From Saccharomyces mikatae IFO 1815 (lineage: Eukaryota; Ascomycota; Saccharomycetes; Saccharomycetales; Saccharomycetaceae), in contig NC_079262.1 of NCBI RefSeq assembly GCF_947241705.1, positions 248,001 through 312,000 on the forward strand: 64,000 bases of DNA, read 5' to 3'. Each line of letters opens with the position of its first letter. Positions within the stretch are counted from its first letter, which is position 1. Position numbers and translations under genes: made by a program. Positions 53,040 to 63,220 of the stretch are shown one piece after another. Under the pieces are notes generated by a model. That model saw nothing but the letters and a program-made list of their open reading frames with translations. It ran no database searches and was not told the origin of the DNA.

Positions 53040-54875
53040 ATGCCAGAAAGCTCTAGAGAAAAGGGAAACGCGGCAATCAGCGGTAATCGCTCTGTACTTT
53101 CTATTGCATCCCCAACAAAGCTGAACATACTATCTTCGGATTGGTCTAGAAAGCAAGGTAAGGTTTCTAAACATTCTTTGAAAAGATCGAATTCATTGAA
53201 CATCAGAAGTACCAAAAGTACCAGTTTGCAATCCTCTGCCAATTCTATATACACAAGGCCTAAAATTACAATTGGTGCACCACCTTTAATTAGGCGAGAC
53301 TCTTCTTTTTTCAAAGATGAATTCGAAGCCAAGAAAGACAAACCAACTTTTTCGGCATATTCCTCACGTTCATATCCAACAATTGGACCTGACAATGTTG
53401 TTTCTCAATCATCTTTATCCCAACCAACCACGTCCAGAGAACCAGATGAACAATTTACAGTAGCGGCTGACAGATACATTCCCATTTTACAGGGAGCTTC
53501 GCAAAATAAGGTCGATCCTGAAACTTTGCACGAGGCATTACCTCCTCCTAATGCGTCCCCAATCTCGCACTTAAGGGCGCAAACTAAGATAGTATTCAAA
53601 CAAAATGTTGCTGAAGCTTGTGGATTAGATATGAACAGAAGAATATTACAATACATGCCTGAGCCACCGAAATGCTCCTCCTCAAGACAAAAAAGCTACA
53701 TATTGAAGAAAAGGACACATTATAGCTACCAACAGGAACAAAAAATTCCTGATTTGATTAAACTAAGGAAGATCAATACAAATCCAGAACGAATTCTTGA
53801 TGCACCTGGTTTCCAAGATGACTTCTATTTAAACTTGCTAAGTTGGTCCAAAAAGAATGTCTTAGCTATCGCACTAGATACTGCATTATATCTGTGGAAT
53901 GCCACTTCCGGGGATGTTTCATTGTTAACTGACTTCGAAAACACCACGATATGCAGTGTTACTTGGTCTGATGATGATTGTCATATCTCAATCGGTAAAG
54001 AGGATGGGAACACAGAAATTTGGGACGTGGAGACCATGTCATTGATTAGAACTATGCGGTCAGGCTTAGGAGTACGCATTGGCTCATTATCTTGGTTAGA
54101 TACCTTAATCGCAACGGGCAGTCGTAGTGGAGAAATTCAAATTAATGATGTCAGAGTTAAACAACACATTGTGTCTACATGGGCAGAGCACACAGGTGAA
54201 GTTTGTGGTTTGAGCTACAAAAGTGACGGATTACAACTTGCATCTGGTGGTAATGATAACACTGTAATGATTTGGGACACTAGAACTTCTCTACCTCAGT
54301 TCTCAAAGAAAACGCATAGTGCTGCTGTGAAAGCTCTAAGCTGGTGTCCTTACTCACCCAATATCTTAGCCTCTGGAGGTGGTCAAACAGATAAACACAT
54401 TCATTTTTGGAATAGTATCACAGGTGCAAGGGTTGGTTCAATCAATACCGGATCCCAAGTGAGCTCTTTACATTGGGGCCAAAGTTATATGTCCACAAGT
54501 GGCGGTACGATGAATAAAGAAATCGTTGCAACAGGAGGTAATCCAGAGAATGCCATCTCTGTCTATAATTACGAAACAAAATTCAAGGTTGCTGAAGTTG
54601 TCCATGCTCATGAAGCAAGAATATGCTGTTCTCAATTATCCCCGGATGGAACCACGCTGGCTACAGTAGGAGGTGATGAAAACTTGAAATTTTACAAAAT
54701 ATTTGATCCAAGAGGTACAGGAAAACCTAGAGAAAAAGGACAATTGATGGATGGTATGCTAGGGATGATTGGCAAGGAAGGTTGTGGAACACATGACAAA
54801 GAGAACTGTTCCAAAAACTCGAACGAAATCCATACAAGACGCCCTTCCAGCACAAGTCAGTTTTTGATCAGGTAA
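53040..54875 (+). CDS. CDC20: Cdc20, APC/C activator
   Basis: WD40 co-activator that brings securin and B-type cyclins to the anaphase-promoting complex; target of the Mad2/Mad3 checkpoint. The open frame begins at a TTG at 53025; the ATG at 53040 gives 611 residues. Degradation and binding motifs are visible: a D-box RSVL at 17-20, the C-box DRYIPIL at 144-150, and a Lys-rich KKRTHYSYQQEQKIP segment before the propeller, near the Mad2-interaction region. The seven-blade WD40 begins with RILDAPGFQDDFYLNLLSW. A KEN sequence at 587-589 and the C-terminal Ile-Arg (IR) tail for Cdc27 docking close the protein. Confidence 0.96.
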   Translation: MPESSREKGNAAISGNRSVLSIASPTKLNILSSDWSRKQGKVSKHSLKRSNSLNIRSTKSTSLQSSANSIYTRPKITIGAPPLIRRDSSFFKDEFEAKKDKPTFSAYSSRSYPTIGPDNVVSQSSLSQPTTSREPDEQFTVAADRYIPILQGASQNKVDPETLHEALPPPNASPISHLRAQTKIVFKQNVAEACGLDMNRRILQYMPEPPKCSSSRQKSYILKKRTHYSYQQEQKIPDLIKLRKINTNPERILDAPGFQDDFYLNLLSWSKKNVLAIALDTALYLWNATSGDVSLLTDFENTTICSVTWSDDDCHISIGKEDGNTEIWDVETMSLIRTMRSGLGVRIGSLSWLDTLIATGSRSGEIQINDVRVKQHIVSTWAEHTGEVCGLSYKSDGLQLASGGNDNTVMIWDTRTSLPQFSKKTHSAAVKALSWCPYSPNILASGGGQTDKHIHFWNSITGARVGSINTGSQVSSLHWGQSYMSTSGGTMNKEIVATGGNPENAISVYNYETKFKVAEVVHAHEARICCSQLSPDGTTLATVGGDENLKFYKIFDPRGTGKPREKGQLMDGMLGMIGKEGCGTHDKENCSKNSNEIHTRRPSSTSQFLIR

Positions 54876-55263
54876 TGAAATGTAAACGAACGAAAGTTCC
54901 AAATAAGGCATGTAATGAAACCAACATACATACGTAATGTATAAACATATATGTGTGCAAAAAGCTTAAGAACCACAGTACAAAGCCTTACAAATATAAA
55001 AGTATATATTCCATCACATGTTCAAGAACCCATACATCACAAGAGCGAAACTTGGTGAGGGAGAGAAATTTAACAAATAACAAAGTAAGCGTTAAAAGAA
55101 ACCTTGAACAGGCAACGCCTAATTCTCATATAATCTGCATATTTGAGGATATCACAGGCTGCTCGTTTTATTGAAAACTAGAAATTTTTCTCAATTCTTT
55201 AGCTCCAGCTAAAATCCTTCTACTGTGGTAGCATTAGAAGCAAGCAAAAAAGGAAAATTCGTA
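54876..55263. other. Intergenic CDC20 to SNF4
   Basis: This 388-bp spacer is A-rich on the plus strand with scattered TATATA-like elements (54947-54952, 55006-55012). No gene is seen. The long frame upstream of SNF4 has no ATG before 55264. Confidence 0.45.
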
Positions 55264-56232
55264 ATGAAACCTGTGCAGGATTCCCAAGAAAAGGTTTCCA
55301 TTGAACAAAAACTAGCTGTAGAGTCGATAAGAAAGTTTTTGAATTCAAAAACATCTTATGATGTGCTACCTGTTTCCTACCGTTTAATTGTCTTAGACAC
55401 CTCGTTGCTAGTGAAGAAATCATTGAATGTGCTTTTGCAAAATAGTATCGTCTCTGCGCCATTGTGGGATTCTAAGACTTCCAGATTTGCGGGACTACTA
55501 ACCACCAGAGATTTCATTAATGTCATCCAGTACTATTTCTCCAATCCAGATAAATTCGAGTTAGTAGACAAATTACAACTAGATGGATTAAAGGATATAG
55601 AGCGGGCTCTCGGTGTTGATCAACTAGATACAGCTTCCATTCATCCATCTAGACCATTATTTGAGGCATGTCTTAAGATGTTGGAGTCAAGAAGCGGTAG
55701 GATACCACTGATTGACCAAGACGAAGAGACTCATAGAGAGATTGTGGTTAGTGTTCTCACACAATATAGAATCTTGAAATTCGTTGCTTTAAATTGCAGG
55801 GAAACTCATTTTCTGAAGATCCCAATCGGGGACTTAAATATTATTGCGCAACAAAATATGAAAAGCTGTCAAATGACAACCCCAGTCATAGACGTCATTC
55901 AAATGCTTACTCAAGGTCGTGTTTCCTCTGTCCCCATTATTGACGAAAATGGCTACTTAATTAACGTATATGAAGCATATGATGTTCTGGGCTTGATAAA
56001 AGGGGGCATCTACAACGACTTGTCATTAAGCGTAGGAGAAGCGCTCATGAGAAGAAGTGACGATTTCGAAGGTGTTTATACGTGCACTAAGAATGATAAA
56101 TTATCTACTATTATGGACAACATCAGAAAAGCAAGGGTACATAGATTCTTTGTTGTAGATGATGTCGGACGGTTAGTCGGTGTCTTGACCCTAAGCGATA
56201 TCCTGAAATACATCCTTCTGGGTAGCGACTAA
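55264..56232 (+). CDS. SNF4: Snf4, gamma subunit of the Snf1/AMPK complex
   Basis: Nucleotide-sensing regulatory subunit of the Snf1 kinase, needed for derepression of glucose-repressed genes. The frame is open from a GTG at 55225, but the first ATG at 55264 gives the usual 322 residues (MKPVQDSQEKVSIEQK). Four CBS motifs in two Bateman modules are visible: VSAPLWDSKTSRFAGLLT, RIPLIDQDEETHREIV, VSSVPIIDENGYLINV and RFFVVDDVGRLVGVLTLSDIL. The first has TTRDFINV at residues 80-87, with Arg where I remember Thr in S. cerevisiae and in mammalian gamma. It is otherwise almost invariant. Confidence 0.96.
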   Translation: MKPVQDSQEKVSIEQKLAVESIRKFLNSKTSYDVLPVSYRLIVLDTSLLVKKSLNVLLQNSIVSAPLWDSKTSRFAGLLTTRDFINVIQYYFSNPDKFELVDKLQLDGLKDIERALGVDQLDTASIHPSRPLFEACLKMLESRSGRIPLIDQDEETHREIVVSVLTQYRILKFVALNCRETHFLKIPIGDLNIIAQQNMKSCQMTTPVIDVIQMLTQGRVSSVPIIDENGYLINVYEAYDVLGLIKGGIYNDLSLSVGEALMRRSDDFEGVYTCTKNDKLSTIMDNIRKARVHRFFVVDDVGRLVGVLTLSDILKYILLGSD

Positions 56233-56681
56233 AGCGAGCCGATGTAATTTTGTGTACATACTAATATATAAATGCAACTAATATAGGCGTGATTATCAGT
56301 CATGCGTACTTCATTTGAACGTTATTTTTCATCTTGCTCATTTTAGTTGTATCTGGACGGAAGTTTGATTATGAAGCGGAGTGAAAAATCGATTAGTAAT
56401 AATATTGATGCGATGTTAAGGAAGACTGCATATAAGGACGAAGGAGGATAATGCAAAGCTTTTTCTAATATAGTCTGTTGATATCAAAATTAACTATTTT
56501 ATTTAAGAAAAAGGCAAAAGCTGCTACAGGAGAGCTCTGAAATCGACACTGTTGAGGAATTTCTTTTGGGAGATCTATCTCAGAGTATCTTTTTTTTATT
56601 TACGCAATAAGATAGGAAGAAAAGGAGTCATATTATAGAGAATAATCGTTAGAGAGTTGAAACAACAGCAAATATTCTGCA
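56233..56681. other. Intergenic SNF4 to YGL114W
   Basis: This 449-bp AT-rich spacer between tandem genes has T-run TTTTTTTATTTACG at about 56590-56603 and purine-rich DNA before the YGL114W ATG. No ORF, RNA gene or clear consensus site was recognised. Confidence 0.45.
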
Positions 56682-58859
56682 ATGCCACAATCTACTTTAA
56701 GTCAAGAGGTACAACGTGTTCCATGGGATAACAAACCTGCTTTGAAACAGATAACACTCCGAGCGACCATAGCTGGTATTGCTATAGGCTCATTGGTGCT
56801 AACGTCAAACTTTCAGTTTGGCCTACAAACTGGCTGGGTCTCCATGATGTCTTTGCCATCTGCATTATTAGCCTGTGCTTTCTTTAAAAATATATGGCCG
56901 TTAGTATTTCCGAACGACAGACCATTCAGTGACGTGGAAAATGTATACGTTCAAAGTATGGCTGTAGCTGTTGGAACGGGTCCATTAGCCTTTGGGTTTG
57001 TTGGCGTCATACCTGCCATCGAGAAGTTCCTTACTAACGATGAAAGTGGTGGATTAAGGGAACAAGGGCAGCCATTCAGATTCAGCGAATTAATAATATG
57101 GTCTACTGCCCTAGCATTTTTTGGCATTTTCTTTGCAGTTCCTTTAAGGAAGCAAGTGATTGTTCGAGAAAAGCTTCCCTTCCCCAGTGGCAGCGCTACA
57201 GCCACTTTAATTTCAGTCCTTAATGGAACGGAGATTTTACAAGAGGTTTCTAAGTCGGAGTTATTGGAGATGAGAAAGAGGAGATTAAACGAATGTCCTG
57301 AAGTATTGCAACCTAATAGAGACCCAGAAGAAGCTGATTACTTGATAAACTCCTCTCATAGCAATATTGGTGACTATACTACAACGAGTCAAGATGGAAA
57401 TTCCATTATTTCCTCCAGTTCGGAGAACTATAGAGCAAATATTATTATTTTGTTCAAAACATTTTTTGTATCATCTCTTTACACAATGGTGTCCTATTTC
57501 ATACCAGTGATACGGTCGATTCCAGTTTTTGGGAAAAACCTTTCGAGCAATTATCTGTGGAATTTTCAACCTTCTCCTGCTTATATAGGTCAGGGGATAA
57601 TAATGGGTCTACCAACTGTATCATACATGCTCATCGGGTGTTTGCTAGGGTGGGCAGCGTTAGCTCCATTGGCCAAATTCAAGGGTTGGGTTCCAGCAGA
57701 TGCTGACGTTCATGACTGGGAAAAGGGAGTTCAAGGATGGATTCTTTGGTCTTCCCTTTCAATAATGGTTGCTGACAGTGTCGTAGCTTTTATTGTAGTG
57801 ACGGTGAAGTCAATTGTAAAATTCATTCTCATAGATGACAAAGCCGCTCTACTGAACAACATAATTGATGATACATTTCAATCCATGTTATTGGAAGAAG
57901 AACGTGCAATTAATAGCAGCAGAAGAAATACCAACGTGGATGGAAGACAAGATACTGTAAGATTAGTGAGTAGAGATAACGAAATCGAAGTTGATTCTAA
58001 GCATTTGGTTCGCTATACTACTGTCATCAGTGGGTGTTTAGTCTCTTCAATAATATGCATAGTTTCCATAATATATCTTTTTGGAATACAAGTGATTCCT
58101 CTATATGCTATTATTACTGCTTTGATACTTGCATTGTTTTTATCTATTCTCGGTATTCGAGCACTTGGAGAAACTGATTTAAATCCCGTGAGCGGGATTG
58201 GTAAGATTTCTCAATTAATTTTTGCCTTCATTATTCCAAGGAATAGACCTGGATCAGTGTTGATGAATGTGGTATCTGGTGGTATTGCGGAAGCATCCGC
58301 CCAACAAGCGGGCGATTTGATGCAGGATTTGAAAACAGGACATCTTCTTGGCGCATCCCCCAGGGCTCAATTCTGTGCTCAATTGATAGGGGCTTGTTGG
58401 TCCATTATTTTGTCTAGTTTCATGTACTTGTGCTACAATAAAGTGTATACAATTCCGAGCGAACAATTTAGGATACCGACGGCAGTAGTATGGATCGATT
58501 GCGCAAGACTAGTAACTGGTAAAGGTCTCCCGGATAAGGCTCTAGAATGCTCCATGATCCTCGGAGTCATATTTGCAGTGTTATCATTAATCAGAAATAC
58601 TTATAGAGATTACGGCTACGGATGGATATTGTATATCCCCTCCGGCGTAGCTGTCGGCGTTGGTATATTCAATTCTCCCAGTTTCACCATAGCAAGATTC
58701 ATTGGTGGCTGGGCCTCACATCTGTGGTTGAAAAACCACAGGGGTGATTTAAATGCGAAAACGAAAATGATTGTTTTCAGTTCGGGATTGGTCTTAGGTG
58801 AAGGTATTTTCAGCGTAATAAACATGGTTTTCACGTGCTTAAACATTCCCCATTACTAG
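56682..58859 (+). CDS. OPT-family membrane transporter (YGL114W ortholog)
   Basis: A 725-residue multi-spanning protein of the oligopeptide transporter (OPT) superfamily, in the branch closer to plant YSL and bacterial OPT proteins than to yeast Opt1. The N-terminus after residue 25 goes straight into LRATIAGIAIGSLVLTSNFQFGLQTGWVSM, the OPT signature start. Conserved segments include KLPFPSGSATATLISVLNGTE, PSPAYIGQGIIMGLPTVSYM, DLNPVSGIGKISQLIFA and GGIAEASAQQAGDLMQDLKTGHLLGA. Roughly 14-15 hydrophobic helices are visible, with a cytosolic loop at about 200-245 and another near 405-450. The substrate is not established, and metal chelate or peptide are both possible. Same length as in S. cerevisiae. 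Confidence 0.92.
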   Translation: MPQSTLSQEVQRVPWDNKPALKQITLRATIAGIAIGSLVLTSNFQFGLQTGWVSMMSLPSALLACAFFKNIWPLVFPNDRPFSDVENVYVQSMAVAVGTGPLAFGFVGVIPAIEKFLTNDESGGLREQGQPFRFSELIIWSTALAFFGIFFAVPLRKQVIVREKLPFPSGSATATLISVLNGTEILQEVSKSELLEMRKRRLNECPEVLQPNRDPEEADYLINSSHSNIGDYTTTSQDGNSIISSSSENYRANIIILFKTFFVSSLYTMVSYFIPVIRSIPVFGKNLSSNYLWNFQPSPAYIGQGIIMGLPTVSYMLIGCLLGWAALAPLAKFKGWVPADADVHDWEKGVQGWILWSSLSIMVADSVVAFIVVTVKSIVKFILIDDKAALLNNIIDDTFQSMLLEEERAINSSRRNTNVDGRQDTVRLVSRDNEIEVDSKHLVRYTTVISGCLVSSIICIVSIIYLFGIQVIPLYAIITALILALFLSILGIRALGETDLNPVSGIGKISQLIFAFIIPRNRPGSVLMNVVSGGIAEASAQQAGDLMQDLKTGHLLGASPRAQFCAQLIGACWSIILSSFMYLCYNKVYTIPSEQFRIPTAVVWIDCARLVTGKGLPDKALECSMILGVIFAVLSLIRNTYRDYGYGWILYIPSGVAVGVGIFNSPSFTIARFIGGWASHLWLKNHRGDLNAKTKMIVFSSGLVLGEGIFSVINMVFTCLNIPHY

Positions 58860-59179
58860 ATATAATATTACTCAACAAAGCTTAAACTTTACAAACTTTA
58901 AACTACCTACTTACTACATAATTCCATGTCTTGAAATTTCTTATTTTACTAAACCCTATATAAATATCGCCAAAGAACAAGATCTCCATGTTTAGATTTT
59001 CCTTCGAGAAAACGTTATACAGCTATTATACGCGATCTTGAACTATCGGATATTTTGACTCACGATCCAGTAAGAAAAATAGAAGGAAATGATATGCATT
59101 GTTGAAAATAGACATAATTCACATTTGTAACTTGGTGGATAGTCACGACACACAGGCAGAAACGATCTGACCCCTTATA
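58860..59179. other. Intergenic YGL114W to SLD3
   Basis: This 320-bp spacer includes ATACGCGATC at 59027-59036, containing ACGCGA, a variant MCB/SCB-like core that could hint at G1/S control of SLD3; one variant hexamer is weak. Nothing else is seen. Confidence 0.35.
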
Positions 59180-61195
59180 ATGGAAACATGGGAAGTCATA
59201 GCATCGGTAAAAGAAGCAACAAAGGACCTTGACTTTAGCCTAGATCATCCACTCATTATCAAATCCGAAGAACTGCCCAGCCACATTCTTCGATTACTGC
59301 AACAGGAGAATAGACGTCAGCTAAAGCATATCTGCATGGAATCTGAGAAGGTGTATTTTTTGTTAGAAGAATATGGACCAGGATTTTGGGTGAAATGGCC
59401 GTTCAATTGTTTTAATGGATATAGCCTACCAGAAAGACATGAGAAAGCTGCAGCATCACTAGAAAGAGACACACACAAGCGTGAAACATCAAAAACATGG
59501 GACGAATTAAAGTTCAAAGAACTTCTTTTTTTATGGTCAGAAGAACCTAAGGGTTTGCTTAAGTCTGAAAAGGACAAAAACCTTGTACTGGATATGAAGC
59601 CACCAGATACGAAGCACGAATCAAAGGTCAATGATGATTACTCTGACCCTAAAGAGTACATAGAAAGTAAATATTATGATGCTCTTTTTTCCATACATAC
59701 GCCTTTAGCATATTTCGTTAAGTCGAATTTAGTAAGGCTCAAAAATACATGCCGAACGAAATACGGGAATGATAGTTACAAGATAGCGTACCAAACTATA
59801 CTGCAGAAATTCCTTCTATCAGTTGTACAATTTAAAGATAGACACGATAACAGACTTCTATTAGAATCCATTCCAAGTTCCATAGCAGATGAGAGGAGGA
59901 AAAACTGTCTCACAAAATTCGCCATGAAAGGTGGAAACAAGACTACTCCAGCTATTACAGATTTATGTGTTGTATTGAAATCTCGGGAAATAAAACTGCA
60001 GATATTGCTGCTATTGGAAATGATAGGAATGAACAATTTAGACTGGAATTTCAAAGATTTCGAGAAAAAATATAAATCAAGATTAAAGAAGAGATCACTT
60101 AATCTGACGAAGAAGGAATTGGTTCGCAGAAAATCCAAAAGATCCACTAACCAAACAGACAAAGATTTTGCGAGGATAACAACTTCTTTAGATTACTGTG
60201 AACAATTAGACTTGTATTTAGATAGGGCATGTATCCTGGATATTTTACTATCAAGTGAAGCGCCCAACCCAAATGCCATAGAAGGATCCAATGGAATTAT
60301 AAAAGAGCATAAGAAAAACATCCTGGATAAAAATAAAGAGGCCTCGTTGGTGGGGTTTACGAATTACGTTCTTATCCCATACTTCAAAAAAAAAGTGCCA
60401 TACACCGTTGAGTTTATTATTCAGAAATTCAAGGGACCAAGCATGAGACCGAAAACAGCTCCGAAGAAAATCAATGACAGTACACATTTGTCATCACCTA
60501 ACAATGTAGACATGTACAATAGGTTTCCAACGAGCCAGCGTACTTCTCATTCTTTAATCGTTGATTCTGTTCCATCTTCACCGGCACTGAGAAGAACAAA
60601 ATCGAATGTGCTCTGTAGAAAATCAATAACTTCTCCTGCCCCTGAACTTTTGAATTTCAGAACGAATTCCAACTTGAATGAGTTCCTTGAAAGTGAATCT
60701 AGAGGTTTAAGACACCCTTCCCAATTAGGAAGAACGAAGTCCGATCTAACCATGAACCATTTACAGAAACGACAGTTTTCTGTCTCCGACTTGGGCACAA
60801 CAAGAACACCGACTTTATCAGCTACTTCACTCAAAACACCTTTTTCACGCACAGCTATTAATACACACGCCATTACGAACAACTCTTTTCGTAGAGTGGG
60901 AAAACGTAAGGATAATAATGAAACGGTGCATTTTAATGAGTACGAAAACTCTGAGGAGAACATACAAGTCCAAGCCACTCCGGCGGCTAAAAAAAGAACG
61001 GTGACACCCAATAAAAAAGCACAACTTCAAAGTATCATCGAGTCGCCATTAAATCTCAAGGATGACACGCATGAAGAAATAGGGATTTCCCAGAAACATA
61101 CCTCTCTTTCTGTCTCTGTTTCAACTAATACCTCTCTGGAAAGCAAGCCAAAAAGGAGAGTTAGAAGACGTTTATTTGCTCCTGAAACAACATAA
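59180..61195 (+). CDS. SLD3: Sld3, origin-firing factor and CDK target
   Basis: Replication initiation protein that with Sld7 and Cdc45 binds DDK-phosphorylated Mcm2-7; after CDK phosphorylation it binds the BRCT repeats of Dpb11. The protein is 671 residues, close to the S. cerevisiae protein (668 as I recall). The N-terminal Sld7-binding part starts METWEVIASVKEATKDLDFS. The central Cdc45-binding domain (about 150-430) is helical and basic. The C-terminal third is disordered with clustered Ser/Thr-Pro sites, including SLKTPFSR, KKRTVTPNKKAQ and IESPLNLKDD. The latter two correspond to the essential CDK sites (T600 and S622 in S. cerevisiae). It ends in a basic tail (KPKRRVRRRLFAPE). It converges on TAF6. 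Confidence 0.95.
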   Translation: METWEVIASVKEATKDLDFSLDHPLIIKSEELPSHILRLLQQENRRQLKHICMESEKVYFLLEEYGPGFWVKWPFNCFNGYSLPERHEKAAASLERDTHKRETSKTWDELKFKELLFLWSEEPKGLLKSEKDKNLVLDMKPPDTKHESKVNDDYSDPKEYIESKYYDALFSIHTPLAYFVKSNLVRLKNTCRTKYGNDSYKIAYQTILQKFLLSVVQFKDRHDNRLLLESIPSSIADERRKNCLTKFAMKGGNKTTPAITDLCVVLKSREIKLQILLLLEMIGMNNLDWNFKDFEKKYKSRLKKRSLNLTKKELVRRKSKRSTNQTDKDFARITTSLDYCEQLDLYLDRACILDILLSSEAPNPNAIEGSNGIIKEHKKNILDKNKEASLVGFTNYVLIPYFKKKVPYTVEFIIQKFKGPSMRPKTAPKKINDSTHLSSPNNVDMYNRFPTSQRTSHSLIVDSVPSSPALRRTKSNVLCRKSITSPAPELLNFRTNSNLNEFLESESRGLRHPSQLGRTKSDLTMNHLQKRQFSVSDLGTTRTPTLSATSLKTPFSRTAINTHAITNNSFRRVGKRKDNNETVHFNEYENSEENIQVQATPAAKKRTVTPNKKAQLQSIIESPLNLKDDTHEEIGISQKHTSLSVSVSTNTSLESKPKRRVRRRLFAPETT

Positions 61196-61423
61196 GGCAA
61201 GGAACTATAATAAATTTCTGAAGTAAGTTTGTGACTTAGTTCAATCTTTGTATTTTTTTTTCAGTGAAATGCAGTAAAAAATCTTAGCAACGATAATTTC
61301 ACATTATGGAGGTCCTTGCATATATAATTACATATCTCATAACGAAGATGGTATACAAGAGCATATGTATGAATAGTTGCATAACAGCATATTTGTTGTA
61401 CTATTAGTATAAATTAGTTCTTG

Positions 61424-62974
61424 TTATTCACCAAAGAAAATCGCGCTGATCAATTCTTTTGCATCGTCTCTTTCCAAAATATGATATCCAATAGTGACAC
61501 CACACCTTTCTACTAATTTTTCCTTATCTTCGTCTGTAACTTTTTCTCCTTTACCCTGATACAAATCTGGCAAATCCTTTTTTAGAACTAACAACGCACT
61601 AATTACAGTATCAACCAAAATGTGGGTCTCTTCTTTGGTAAATTTTGTCCTTGACGAATTGTTTTCCTCCTTCAGATGTTCCTCTATGTTGTCCAGTGTT
61701 ATCCCGCTTTCATTAAACACTAAGCGCGCCCAATTACTTAAGTTACCCAAGAAAAATCTAATGGACTCACCTTCTAGTACAGATACACCTTTTAAGCATC
61801 CATAATATGTCCCAAAAACACGGTTTATGTCCAGGAACGTCTTCAGTAGTGTTCTAGTTACCCTTGGCTTCAAAGATTTATAAGCTTGAGGAAATTTTTT
61901 CAGCACATAATCCAATAGGGATGCAGCAAAATCACGTAATGCATTTGTTCTCTCTAAGAACTCATGGATTTCTTGCGGCGAGTCATCTTTTGGTGATCCA
62001 CCAAGCTTTTTCGCTAGCAGCAACGTTAGAATGGAAGGCATTAATGAATGAATATAAGGGTCTAAAAAGATTGAAGAATTGCTCAGCAAAGAGTAAATCA
62101 TTTCCAAAATTGTTGTCAGTAGTTGCAAGTCAGAAAGGTTTTGAGTAATTTGTTCCGCTATAAATTGAATAAAATACGGAACTAGTTGGTGCAGGCCACT
62201 ATCAGTCCTTAATGAGGTCAAAGCTGCTTGCTTCATATGTTGTACACTTTCATCAGCTTGGCTCTTCGCAGTCAACGTTGATATAACCTTGTTAAAATAA
62301 ATCTGTAATTCTTTGGATAAAACATGCTTTACTAACGGTTTTACTTCAGTATTCTGTCCCGGTTTAACATTAGATAAATGTTGAGAGATGGCCGTATCCG
62401 CTACGGAAGCGCTTGCTGTCGTCGACGTTGCAGGTGTTTGGAGGCTATTATCATTTAAAGCAGTGACAATGGCACCTCTAATAAATGGTGGCTGAGATAC
62501 CCTTATATCGTTCAAATTTGGATTTTGGATTATGGCAGGTTGAATACCCTCAACAGCAAGCCAGTGCGTAGTAAATGTTGGTAAACGAGGCACTTGAGGT
62601 AATGGCTCATTTATTAGTCTATCAAAGTCAACTTCTTCTTCGTCCAAATAATAGACTGACTGTCCTCCCGATGTATTAACTTTACTAAATGACACAGCTT
62701 TATTAACCTCAGAGCCATCGTAGTACCCATATAGAGGTTCCACATTCAATACACGTAGCGCCTTTGACACATCATCAGTGGTTAACACATCTCTTTTAGA
62801 ATGCCTCTTGAACTTAACGGCCTGTTCGATAATCTCTAGAATGCGGTATTCCACATCCATAGCAAGTGCTTTCAAAACGTCATCATTAATATTTTCTAAT
62901 CCAAGAGACTCAGCGACATCTTTGACAGTATCCTGTGGAGACCAAATTGTGTATGATTGTTGCTGCGTAGACAT
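61424..62974 (-). CDS. TAF6: Taf6, histone-fold subunit of TFIID and SAGA
   Basis: Shared TFIID/SAGA core subunit, the H4-like partner of Taf9. The protein is 516 residues, as in S. cerevisiae. The histone fold occupies about residues 6-75 ([46 protein letters not shown]). A linker contains the TAF6-specific [27 protein letters not shown] low-complexity Ser/Thr/Ala segment ([16 protein letters not shown]) precedes the C-terminal HEAT-repeat domain (about 210-516). It is divergent from NSA1 across 246 bp. Confidence 0.96.
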   Translation of the reverse strand: MSTQQQSYTIWSPQDTVKDVAESLGLENINDDVLKALAMDVEYRILEIIEQAVKFKRHSKRDVLTTDDVSKALRVLNVEPLYGYYDGSEVNKAVSFSKVNTSGGQSVYYLDEEEVDFDRLINEPLPQVPRLPTFTTHWLAVEGIQPAIIQNPNLNDIRVSQPPFIRGAIVTALNDNSLQTPATSTTASASVADTAISQHLSNVKPGQNTEVKPLVKHVLSKELQIYFNKVISTLTAKSQADESVQHMKQAALTSLRTDSGLHQLVPYFIQFIAEQITQNLSDLQLLTTILEMIYSLLSNSSIFLDPYIHSLMPSILTLLLAKKLGGSPKDDSPQEIHEFLERTNALRDFAASLLDYVLKKFPQAYKSLKPRVTRTLLKTFLDINRVFGTYYGCLKGVSVLEGESIRFFLGNLSNWARLVFNESGITLDNIEEHLKEENNSSRTKFTKEETHILVDTVISALLVLKKDLPDLYQGKGEKVTDEDKEKLVERCGVTIGYHILERDDAKELISAIFFGE

Positions 62975-63122
62975 TTCAACCGTCCGTCAATGGCACTAAC
63001 AAGTTTCTTTATCTCTTTTTTAGTCTAATATACTACTTTCGCTTATAAACTGCTTTTGTTGTTACTTGAATTGATGTTACTTGTAGATGCATCCGGGTAT
63101 TTTTTGGACAATGAAACAAAGT

Positions 63123-63143
63123 TGAAAAATTTTGAAAGCGATG
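63123..63143 (+). promoter_or_regulatory. NSA1: RRPE and PAC-like elements of NSA1
   Basis: A perfect RRPE (TGAAAAATTTT, 63123-63133) is followed after 4 bp by GCGATG (63138-63143), the first six bases of the PAC box GCGATGAG. They lie 78-98 bp before the NSA1 ATG. This tandem is the signature of yeast ribosome-biogenesis promoters and fits the role of Nsa1. Confidence 0.8.
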
Positions 63144-63220
63144 CCCAAGGTAGAAGCATCACTTCAATAAAAATACAATAGGGAATAAAAACCATTAAAA
63201 AAACCAAGTTGGACCACAAA

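Noticed and set aside
60547-61011. 154-codon open frame antisense to SLD3
   Set aside because: It mirrors the low-complexity Ser/Thr-rich C-terminal part of Sld3, and its composition is that of a shadow frame.
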